Of a stretch of 64,000 bases of DNA, positions 1 through 7,187 are shown piece after piece. The DNA lies in the NCBI GenBank assembly GCA_002699145.1, contig PABK01000041.1:124001-188000 (forward strand), given 5' to 3'. Position numbers and translations under genes: made by a program. Each line of letters opens with the position of its first letter. Positions within the stretch are counted from its first letter, which is position 1. The notes under the pieces are model-generated. The model was not told the DNA's origin. It saw nothing but the letters and a program-made list of their open reading frames with translations, and did no database searches. The stretch is from Halioglobus sp. Its GTDB lineage: Bacteria; Pseudomonadota; Gammaproteobacteria; Pseudomonadales; Halieaceae.

Positions 1-494
1 ACGCCAGGATCCGGCGCAACCTGGAACTCGTGCTGCAACACATGAAAGCCGAGGCGCAGGGCGACATCGAGGGTGTCGTCGCAACGCTTTGCGACAGGCC
101 GCGCTACCTCGCACACGACGCACCGCATGACGAGGGGCTGAATCCCTCGTGGAGCAAGGACGCGGTGCGGGCGTTCTACGACATGACGATTGTGCAGACG
201 GGCGCCCATCAACTCGAACTGAATTGCGACCGGGTGATCGCCGACCACGAGGCGGTGATGACCGAGGGTGTAATGCGCATGGCCTACCCGGGCCACACAC
301 TGGCCTCGTTTGGCATCGAGGTCGACGACCCGGACGCCTATTACCTGTACCAGACGCGGATGAGCGTCGTCTGGCCCATCGACCCGGAGTCCGGCATGTT
401 GCTGGGCGAGGAGACCTACACCGGCACGGATGGATTCGAGGGGATCGCGCAGCGCAAGATCGGCGCCGGGGACATTGCGCCGCTGGCCATTTGA
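1..494 (+). CDS. NTF2/SnoaL-like family protein, 5' end outside window
   Basis: The reading frame is open from the left edge (codon phase starts at base 3) through a stop at 492-494. The first in-frame start is a GTG at 30, but the residues before it (Ala-Arg-Ile-Arg-Arg-Asn-Leu-Glu-Leu) continue the helix-like pattern, so the true start lies upstream. The visible ~155 residues have the N-terminal helix, Trp-Ser-Lys loop and long strands typical of SnoaL/NTF2-fold proteins, which may be polyketide-cyclase-like enzymes or non-catalytic binding domains. No specific substrate can be read. It converges on the TerB-like gene with a 14-base gap. The family assignment rests on fold pattern only. Confidence 0.6.
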   Translation, partial: ARIRRNLELVLQHMKAEAQGDIEGVVATLCDRPRYLAHDAPHDEGLNPSWSKDAVRAFYDMTIVQTGAHQLELNCDRVIADHEAVMTEGVMRMAYPGHTLASFGIEVDDPDAYYLYQTRMSVVWPIDPESGMLLGEETYTGTDGFEGIAQRKIGAGDIAPLAI

Positions 495-508
495 GCGCCC
501 GGCCGCCT

Positions 509-940
509 TCAGCCCGGGGTCAGACCGGCGACGTCGGCAAAGCTCAACTGCAGGGCTGCGCAGATCATGTTGAAATAGCTGGCCTCGGCGGTGGCGATCC
601 GGTCATCTGAGCGCAACACCTCCACCAATGCCCGGACCAGTTCCAGGCGCTGCGGCCTGGGCAGTCTCGCGCCGACCCTGGCCACGTATTTTTCCAGCGG
701 CGCGGATTCGTACAGCGCCGATCTTGCGGCGACGCGCACATCGGCGCTAGTGAGGTCTTCGCCGATATAGTCGCGCAAGACTTTTTGCACGGTTTCTACC
801 TCGGCGTGATGCGTGAAGGCATCCACGTCCGTCGCCCGCGCCAGCACCATGAGCAACAGCTCGCGGTAGGCATCGGGACCAGGCTCGACGCGATCCCGGG
901 CAAAGAGTTGTCGCACATTCAGCAGGTCAGACAGGGCCAT
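509..940 (-). CDS. TerB-family (tellurite-resistance-like) protein
   Basis: This 143-residue, all-helical cytoplasmic protein has no signal peptide. The pattern 'DAYRELLLMVLARATDVD' followed by 'AEVETVQKVL' and a C-terminal 'RSDDRIATAEASYF' helix matches the TerB/DjlA-N-terminal fold, in which acidic residues between helices can bind metal. The family name comes from tellurite operons, but no other ter genes are present, so tellurite resistance should not be assumed. It starts 3 bases after the stop of the upstream DUF1826 gene and is probably co-transcribed with it. Confidence 0.75.
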   Translation of the reverse strand: MALSDLLNVRQLFARDRVEPGPDAYRELLLMVLARATDVDAFTHHAEVETVQKVLRDYIGEDLTSADVRVAARSALYESAPLEKYVARVGARLPRPQRLELVRALVEVLRSDDRIATAEASYFNMICAALQLSFADVAGLTPG

Positions 941-943
941 AAT

Positions 944-1444
944 TCAGCAATCCATACAAAACAGGACGCGGACCTGGCCGGACCCCGCTATCGGCGGGGA
1001 GCGGTGCACCAGGCCCTGCCCGTTGTTACCGGGGTCACCTTGCATAAGACCCACCCAGAACGGCTCGAACTGCGACGGCTCGCCGTGGCGCAGCACCGCG
1101 TCGTTGGGCGCGCACTGCGCCAGCGCCGTGCGGTTCACCTGCGCATCGGCAAGCCACTGGGTACCCGGGCCCTGGTAGGTGCAGATCAGTCGCAGGCGCC
1201 TGCGATCCACATGGAGGCGCCGGCAGTCATCCGCATCGGTGGTGGCCAGGCGAAACTGCGCCTCGCGCGCATGACTGATAGTGAAAAAGTGCCTGGGCAG
1301 GCTGCACATATCCGCCTGCCAGTACCTGAACGCTTCGGGGTCGAGGTCCTGCCGGCACAGCAGCGCGCGCAGGTCAGCGTCAAACGTCTCCGGCGCGGTG
1401 GAACAACGCACGTCCGCCAGGTCGGCCGCGCCGAGCCGTGACAC
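944..1444 (-). CDS. DUF1826 domain-containing protein
   Basis: This is a 166-residue protein of unknown function. The central stretch 'LRLICTYQGPGTQWL' followed by 'VNR' and the C-terminal 'HRSPPIAGSGQVRVLF' are the conserved blocks of the DUF1826 family as I recall it. Members are sometimes found near metal-homeostasis genes, but nothing here shows that role. No signal peptide or membrane segment is visible. It is the first gene of a two-gene unit with the TerB-like gene. Confidence 0.75.
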   Translation of the reverse strand: MSRLGAADLADVRCSTAPETFDADLRALLCRQDLDPEAFRYWQADMCSLPRHFFTISHAREAQFRLATTDADDCRRLHVDRRRLRLICTYQGPGTQWLADAQVNRTALAQCAPNDAVLRHGEPSQFEPFWVGLMQGDPGNNGQGLVHRSPPIAGSGQVRVLFCMDC

Positions 1445-1802
1445 TTCCCGGGCAACGCGCTGTCACGATTCTTTACACTCCTCCTGGATTACCCGGTTCG
1501 ACTCCACGTAAGTTGTTGATTCGGCAAGCATGGTATGAACATTGCTTTCTTAATGGTCATCCAACCTGGCAGCCACTCGGTGGCCCGCCTGCAGGCCGTA
1601 CCCACAGCACTGCCAGTGAGCATGCGCGGGCCGGAAATACTCGTAGTCGCCCGCCGCATCTCCCGGCGCTCGCCATGGGACGGACAACATCGGCGCGACA
1701 GGCGAGTTCCCCGCAGCGGCGACCACCCTGACCAGGCCAGATGACGACGGGGAACCGATGTGTTCTCTTTTATCCGCCCTCAAGGACAGACGGGACACGA
1801 CT
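1445..1802. other. Intergenic region between divergent genes
   Basis: About 360 bases lie between the DUF1826 start (minus strand) and the chosen start of the secreted propeller protein. It must hold promoters for both. I see no convincing -35/-10 pair, repeat or hairpin. Short open frames inside it have no ribosome site or recognisable product. Confidence 0.5.
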
Positions 1803-4664
1803 ATGACTGGTTTCCTCACCGCACCCGGCAAGCAAGGCGTTTGCGCGGCATTGCTCACGCTGCTGTTACTCCCGATCCCGGCGACCGCCGATTCGGAACT
1901 GCCCACCGGTGTCGATCCCCGGCCATCAGGGCCCGACCTCGAGCAGTTGATCGCCGTGCTGAGAACCGCGCCTGAAAACGGCTGGGTACGCGTCAACAGC
2001 AACCAGTTCCAGGATGTATGGACGCCGACAGGCCTGCTGGTGTCCTCCACGAAAGCGCCGGATTCGCAGCCATGGAAACCGCACGGCATCATGTCCGCCT
2101 TCAGCGGGTTTTCCTGGGACAGCCGCCGCGGCGACCTGATCCTCTACGGTGGGGGGCACGCGGCCTACGGCGGGAACGACGTGTACCGCTGGCGGGGGAC
2201 GACGCTGGAATGGGAGCGCATGTCCCTGCCCAGCGATATCGCATCGCTGGGCGCCTATCCCTGGCTGACAGTGGACGGCCCGGGTTCATCGCCCCAGGCG
2301 CTGCATACCTATGACGGCAGCCTCTACCTCCCCATCGCGGACCGGTACGTCACTTTTGGCGGCGCCAGCTTTCCCTCCGGGCAGCCGTATATCATGCCGG
2401 ACCCCAACGGCTCGCTCGTCATGCCCGATGGCAACACCTATCGCTCCACCGGCCCCTATTTCCTGGACCCGGCGCGCGGCGATGGCGACAAGGTGGGCGG
2501 CGTAACAGGCTCCCATTCGCAATGGGACAATCCCAACCTGTGGGTCATTGGCGGTGAGATGTGGGAGAACCGCGACATCCCCGGCAACCTGCCAGGCGCG
2601 AAATATCCGCGGCATGTGCTGGAGAACGCGTCCGGGTACACGCAGGAAAACGGCAAGGATGTCGTGTACTTTTTCGGTCAGCAATCGCTGCTTTCCAAGT
2701 ACACCGTGAACGATGTCGACGACCCGAGCCAGGACGAATGGGAAGAGGTCGGCAGCGGCGTCATCTGGGGTCAGGGCGCCGCCGCCTACCTTCCAACGCA
2801 TGACCTGTTAGTGAAAATTTCCAAGGACCTGTTCACCTATTGGGACCTGTCCACCCCCGGGCCGAACAACCTGAACGTGCCGTTTGTCCCGGATGGCGAG
2901 TTTAGCTTTACCGAGTACGGCTTCTATCCCTACGGCCTGGGGAATTTCGGTATGGATTACGACGCGCCGAGAAACCGCTTCCTGCTCTGGGGAGGCGGTG
3001 GCGACGTCTGGGCGCTGACACCGCCCGCGGTCGTATCGCCGAACGGGTGGGAGATCGGGAAAATCGAGAGCACATCGGCACAGAACCCGGACACCGCAAA
3101 CTTCCCTGCCGGCGGGGTGCTGGGCAAATGGAAGTACATCGCCCAGCTCGACGCATTCATGGCACTGCAAAACAAGCATGCCGGCAATGTCTGGATCTAC
3201 AAGCCCGAGAACTGGGTCGAGCCCACGGGCGATGACCCGCATATTGTGATCGCCGAACCTGTCAGCAAGGGATACACACTGCCGAACGAGGACATTGCAG
3301 TAACGGCGGTCACCTCGAACCCGCAGAGCAACATCGTCGAGGTGGAGCTATTGCTCGACGGCCAGACCCTGGCGGTGATCACGGAGCCGCCATACACCAC
3401 GACCCTGGCCTCTGTCGCACCGGGTTTCTACACCTTTGAAGCCATCGCTACCGACAGTGACGGCCAGCGCTTCATCTCGCCAAGAGTGGTCGCAACCGTG
3501 GCAAACCATGTCAACGAGCCGCCATCGGTGAGCGTGAACTCGCCGCTGGATAGCGCATCGATAGAGTTCTTCGAAGGCAGGATCGTCACGCTCGGCGCGG
3601 ATGCCAGCGATACGGACGGCCATATCGCGCAGGTCGAATTCTTTGTGAACGGCAACTCCGTGGGCGTCGCCCAGATCCCGCCTTTCACTGTCGACTGGGA
3701 AGCGCAGGAAGGCAGCTACACGCTGAGCGCCGTGGCTACCGACAACACCAATATGACCGCCACATCGACCACCTCCCAGTTCCACGTGACCGCTCCGGGC
3801 GGCGGCAGCCTGTTGGTCCTGCAGGATGGACTCGATGGCTACTCGGGCACGTCCGACACCTACCTGGATGGCAACCAGACAAGCTATCCCAAGGGCGCGG
3901 CGGGCGTGCTCAACAGCGTTGCCAACCAGTACAACCCGCTGGTGCGCTTTTCCATCTTCTCCAGCGAAGGCGGTCCGGTCCCGGATGGGGCGAATATCAC
4001 CTACGCCGCGCTGGCCTTGTATAAATCGTCCTACTACGACTACAGCTACCGCGCGCATCCGCTGCTGGTCGACTGGGCAGAGGATCAAGCCACCTGGTTT
4101 GAGGCCGCCGCCGGCACCCCCTGGCATGCGGCGGGCGCCGCCGGCATCGGCTCGGACTATGCCGAGGACGGCAGCCCGGCTGCGCCCACGGGCTGGGAGC
4201 CGGAGTGGGTCGTACTCGATGTCACGGACTCCGTGCGCGCCATGAGCCTGGGCGAGCGCAGCAACTACGGCTGGCAGTTGCTCGGCAACGGCATCAACTA
4301 CCACAAGTTTTTTCACGCCAGCGAATACGCCGCGGACCCGACGCGGCGGCCGAAGCTGATCCTGGAGATCGACGACAATCGTCCTTCGGTGATGCTGACC
4401 GCGCCGAACGAAGGGGCCAGCTATGTCACCGGCGAGGCCATCAGCCTCAGCGCCGATGCCAGCGATCCCGACGGCAGCGTGACGCAGGTGGAGTTCTTCT
4501 ACAGCGACATCTCGCTTGGCGTGGACACCAGCGAGCCCTACACGCTCAACTGGGACGACGCACCGGCCGGCGTGCACACGCTGACCGCGGTGGCGACCGA
4601 TGACAGCAGCACCTCCGCCACCTCAGCGGCAGTCTCAATCCGGGTGTTGCCCCCGGGTTGCTGA
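1803..4664 (+). CDS. Secreted kelch-like propeller / Ig-like / DNRLRE protein with C-terminal LPPGC
   Basis: The 953-residue protein starts at ATG 1803, which directly precedes a signal peptide (Leu-rich core, Ala-Thr-Ala-Asp cleavage region); an in-frame ATG at 1758 would add 15 non-hydrophobic residues. Residues ~25-465 form a galactose-oxidase/kelch-like propeller with repeated 'LILYGGGH', 'LWVIGGE' and 'FLLWGGGG' strands. Two Ig-like domains follow (~470-660), then a DNRLRE-type domain (~665-845; 'DTYLDG', 'ALALYKSSYYDY') and a third Ig-like domain that ends in Val-Leu-Pro-Pro-Gly-Cys. The architecture suggests extracellular carbohydrate or surface binding; no catalytic residues were identified. 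Its last 30 bases overlap the convergent flavoprotein gene. Confidence 0.75.
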   Translation: MTGFLTAPGKQGVCAALLTLLLLPIPATADSELPTGVDPRPSGPDLEQLIAVLRTAPENGWVRVNSNQFQDVWTPTGLLVSSTKAPDSQPWKPHGIMSAFSGFSWDSRRGDLILYGGGHAAYGGNDVYRWRGTTLEWERMSLPSDIASLGAYPWLTVDGPGSSPQALHTYDGSLYLPIADRYVTFGGASFPSGQPYIMPDPNGSLVMPDGNTYRSTGPYFLDPARGDGDKVGGVTGSHSQWDNPNLWVIGGEMWENRDIPGNLPGAKYPRHVLENASGYTQENGKDVVYFFGQQSLLSKYTVNDVDDPSQDEWEEVGSGVIWGQGAAAYLPTHDLLVKISKDLFTYWDLSTPGPNNLNVPFVPDGEFSFTEYGFYPYGLGNFGMDYDAPRNRFLLWGGGGDVWALTPPAVVSPNGWEIGKIESTSAQNPDTANFPAGGVLGKWKYIAQLDAFMALQNKHAGNVWIYKPENWVEPTGDDPHIVIAEPVSKGYTLPNEDIAVTAVTSNPQSNIVEVELLLDGQTLAVITEPPYTTTLASVAPGFYTFEAIATDSDGQRFISPRVVATVANHVNEPPSVSVNSPLDSASIEFFEGRIVTLGADASDTDGHIAQVEFFVNGNSVGVAQIPPFTVDWEAQEGSYTLSAVATDNTNMTATSTTSQFHVTAPGGGSLLVLQDGLDGYSGTSDTYLDGNQTSYPKGAAGVLNSVANQYNPLVRFSIFSSEGGPVPDGANITYAALALYKSSYYDYSYRAHPLLVDWAEDQATWFEAAAGTPWHAAGAAGIGSDYAEDGSPAAPTGWEPEWVVLDVTDSVRAMSLGERSNYGWQLLGNGINYHKFFHASEYAADPTRRPKLILEIDDNRPSVMLTAPNEGASYVTGEAISLSADASDPDGSVTQVEFFYSDISLGVDTSEPYTLNWDDAPAGVHTLTAVATDDSSTSATSAAVSIRVLPPGC

Positions 4665-6356
4665 GCTGACTGGCGCCAGCGAATAATCGCCCGGCGTGGG
4701 AGCCGTCCCTGGGCCCGCCGCGAATGCGCGCAGCAGCGCCGGGCTTTTCACACCCAGTACGCTCAACGCGCACATGAACCCGCCGGCCATCGCGCCGCCG
4801 ACGCCACAGGTCATGATGTCCTGCCCGGTCAGGTACAGCCCCTTGATGGAGGTTTTCGGGCGTAGCCATTGCTGCTCGAAACGACCGGTGTCGTGCGTCA
4901 GGCCGTACATTTCCCCCCGCTTGTAGGCGCAGAAAAAGTCCGTCGACAAGGGCGTCGACAACTCACAGTAATCGATCTTGCCCCTGAGCTGTGGAAAATG
5001 GGCGAACAGGTGCTCGAGCAGCCGTTCGGTGAAATGGTTTTTCAGCGCATCGTAGTCCTCGCCGCGTTTGCCCCAGGGCTGCTCCTGCCAACGGGCAAAG
5101 GTTTCGAAATACGCGGGGGCGACAATCTCGATGGTCGCCGTATTGGGGTAGCGGCTGTCCCAACTGGGGTCCTTGGCGGAGGGAAACGAGATGTATACCG
5201 CGGGAAACGGCTTGCGATAGTCCGCCTTGAACGCGGCGAGATTTTCGCGGTGATTGGCATCCGGGTAAATCCACAGGTTGGTCCGGGGCAGGCCCAGGGC
5301 CTCGGCGGATTCCTGCAAGCCGATATAGACGCCCAGGTGGCCGATAGACGGGGTCACCGATTGCGCCCGCTTGTGGTAACCGTGCTTTTTACTCACAGCC
5401 GCCGGCAGCAGACGCCCAAAGGTGTTGAACACGCCGGCATTACTGATTACGACCGGGGCCTCGATCTCCGTGCCGTCGGCCATTTTCACGCCGCGAACCA
5501 CGCCCCGCCTGATTAAAATCTCCTCCACATTGGCGTAGGTAAAGACTTCTCCGCCGCCGCGCTGCACCACGGGGATTATCGTCTCCGCCATCCTCGAGGC
5601 ACCCCCGACCGGGTAGTAGGCGCCGTGCAGGTAGTGATTGGCAATCAGGCAGTGAATCATGAAGCTGGAATCTTTTGGCGAGACGCCACTATCGCCCCAC
5701 TGCCCGGTGAGCACGGCGATGAGCATTTCGTTATCCGTCAGTTCGCGCAACACCTCATAGGTCGTGCGATTGACGTAGGCGGGCAAGGTCAGCTTACGGC
5801 CAAGCCGCAACAGTTTTCCCGCCAGCCCGCCCACTGTCTTTTCCACGCTGATAGCCTGCACCGCCTTGCCGACCTTACCCATGCGCCGCATGTACTCGTC
5901 TATGGCCTCTTCCTCGCCGGGAAAACGTTTTTTCAATGAGGCGACAAAGTTTTTCTTGCCGGCAACCACGTCAAAGCGTTCCCGGCCAATGAAAAAGCGG
6001 TCGTAGTTGGCGTCCATCGGCGCCCACTCCAGCGCACCGTCCGTGACGAAGTCGAACAGGCGGCGCGTGACCGACCTGCGACTGCCGACTTCGCCAATGT
6101 AGTGCACGCCCACATCCCACTCGTAGCCGTTGCGCGAGTAACTGTGGGTCATCCCGCCGGCGGTATAGTGCTGCTCCAGCACCAGCACCTTCTTGCCCAC
6201 CCTGGACAAACTGGCCGCCGTGGTGAGGCCGCCGATGCCGGAGCCAATCACGATCGCGTCGTAGCCTTGCTCGAGACGCTGCGGACGGTAGCGGCGACCG
6301 ATGCGAATGGTACTGGGCGTCAGCCCCCTGGCGGACTGTGTGGCTGCTGCTGGCAT
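4635..6356 (-). CDS. FAD-dependent oxidoreductase, phytoene desaturase / retinol saturase-like
   Basis: The 573-residue protein has a Rossmann FAD motif Gly-Ser-Gly-Ile-Gly-Gly at residues 38-43, a ribose-binding Glu at 61 ('VLVLEQHYTAGGMTHSY') and a C-terminal FAD motif ('GLYLTGQDIMTCGVGGAMAGG'). 'GVHYIGEVG' after the dinucleotide domain is typical of the all-trans-retinol 13,14-reductase/CrtISO branch of the CrtI family. It probably reduces or isomerises a polyunsaturated or terpenoid substrate; the exact substrate is unknown. It diverges from the TetR gene at 6480, with two 15-bp palindromes in the shared promoter region, so that repressor probably controls it. Its 3' end overlaps the convergent secreted-protein gene by 30 bases. 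Confidence 0.82.
   Translation of the reverse strand: MPAAATQSARGLTPSTIRIGRRYRPQRLEQGYDAIVIGSGIGGLTTAASLSRVGKKVLVLEQHYTAGGMTHSYSRNGYEWDVGVHYIGEVGSRRSVTRRLFDFVTDGALEWAPMDANYDRFFIGRERFDVVAGKKNFVASLKKRFPGEEEAIDEYMRRMGKVGKAVQAISVEKTVGGLAGKLLRLGRKLTLPAYVNRTTYEVLRELTDNEMLIAVLTGQWGDSGVSPKDSSFMIHCLIANHYLHGAYYPVGGASRMAETIIPVVQRGGGEVFTYANVEEILIRRGVVRGVKMADGTEIEAPVVISNAGVFNTFGRLLPAAVSKKHGYHKRAQSVTPSIGHLGVYIGLQESAEALGLPRTNLWIYPDANHRENLAAFKADYRKPFPAVYISFPSAKDPSWDSRYPNTATIEIVAPAYFETFARWQEQPWGKRGEDYDALKNHFTERLLEHLFAHFPQLRGKIDYCELSTPLSTDFFCAYKRGEMYGLTHDTGRFEQQWLRPKTSIKGLYLTGQDIMTCGVGGAMAGGFMCALSVLGVKSPALLRAFAAGPGTAPTPGDYSLAPVSSATRGQHPD
4647..4661 (+). other. C-terminal LPPGC tag (copy 1)
   Basis: These codons (TTG CCC CCG GGT TGC) encode Leu-Pro-Pro-Gly-Cys immediately before the stop of the secreted propeller protein. 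The same pentapeptide ends two other secreted proteins in this window. The role is unknown; a sorting, lipidation or cross-linking signal is inferred only from recurrence and position. Confidence 0.55.
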
Positions 6357-6384
6357 AAGATTTCCCGGTTTCAGTCAACTGAAA

Positions 6385-6435
6385 CTTTACGCTGTAAAGA
6401 TCGGCATCATACAGGCACATCTTTACACTGTAAAG
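6385..6435. promoter_or_regulatory. Twin 15-bp palindromes, probable TetR operators
   Basis: CTTTACGCTGTAAAG at 6385-6399 and CTTTACACTGTAAAG at 6421-6435 differ by one central base. Each has perfect 6-bp arms (CTTTAC/GTAAAG). Their centres are 36 bp apart, in the 123-base gap between the divergent flavoprotein and TetR genes. This is the usual placing of operators for an autoregulated TetR repressor that also controls its neighbour. Confidence 0.75.
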
Positions 6436-6479
6436 ATATACTGCCATGCTATCGCCCTGATCACAGCGGAGCATGCCGC

Positions 6480-7088
6480 ATGGGCAAAAAGGCCTACCAT
6501 CACGGCAACCTGCGCGCGGCCCTGCTCGCGGCTGCCAGGGAGATTCTGGACACCGACGGTGCCGAGGGACTGAGCCTGCGCAAGGTGGCCCGGCAGACCG
6601 GGGTCAGCCCGACGGCCCTGTACAGCCACTTCCGCGACAAGCGCGAGCTGCTGGCGGTGCTGGCCACCGATGGCTTCGACTCGCTCACCCGTCGCATGCA
6701 AGAGGAGGCCGCGCGGAGCCCGTCAGAGCCCACTGGTAGCGGCCCGCAACTGGCAGGGCTGGCGCGCGGCTACGTGCTGTTCGCCATCGACAACCGCGCC
6801 CTGTTCCGCCTGATGTTCGGGCGGGACAGCGGTGACCTGCTGGAGTTTCCGCAACTGGCCGAAGCCGGCTCTCGTGCCTATACGATGATGGCCGAGGCCG
6901 TCACACAGGCGATGCGGGAACACGCCATTGCCGGGAAAGGGTCGATCGCCGCTACGGCCGCCTGGTCCACGGTGCACGGGTTGGCTATGCTGATCCTGGA
7001 CGGCCGCGTGAGCGCCAAAGACCAGGGCGCCAGCGACGATGCGGACCTGGTGGACCATGTGTGTGGCATGCTGAATTTCGGTATCTGA
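6480..7088 (+). CDS. TetR/AcrR family regulator, WHG-type C-terminal domain
   Basis: The protein is 202 residues from ATG 6480. The N-terminal helix-turn-helix is clear ('LSLRKVARQTGVSPTALYSHF', about residues 33-53). The C-terminal half has 'YVLFAIDNRALFRLMF' and a Trp-Ser-Thr-Val-His-Gly segment typical of the WHG ligand-binding domain. It is a DNA-binding, ligand-responsive repressor. Its likely targets are the twin palindromes at 6385 and 6421, and therefore its own gene and the divergent FAD oxidoreductase. The ligand is unknown, perhaps the oxidoreductase substrate. Confidence 0.9.
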   Translation: MGKKAYHHGNLRAALLAAAREILDTDGAEGLSLRKVARQTGVSPTALYSHFRDKRELLAVLATDGFDSLTRRMQEEAARSPSEPTGSGPQLAGLARGYVLFAIDNRALFRLMFGRDSGDLLEFPQLAEAGSRAYTMMAEAVTQAMREHAIAGKGSIAATAAWSTVHGLAMLILDGRVSAKDQGASDDADLVDHVCGMLNFGI

Positions 7089-7187
7089 GCGGTTAGTCCG
7101 GAATACCACATGCCGCTGTCGTGTCACCAAAAGACGGCGACAACTAACAGATAACCCCGAATCACCGCCCTGTCGCCCCCGGGCGTC

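Noticed and set aside
509-1444. Tellurite-resistance island
   Set aside because: Only a TerB-fold protein is present; no terC, terD or tehAB, so a resistance function is not supported.
1535-1744. 69-codon frame in the 1445-1802 gap
   Set aside because: No ribosome site; composition unlike a real protein and lies in a promoter region.
3348-4577. 409-codon minus-strand frame inside the secreted propeller/Ig gene
   Set aside because: Antisense of Ig-like and DNRLRE domains; composition Ala/Arg/Val/His-biased.
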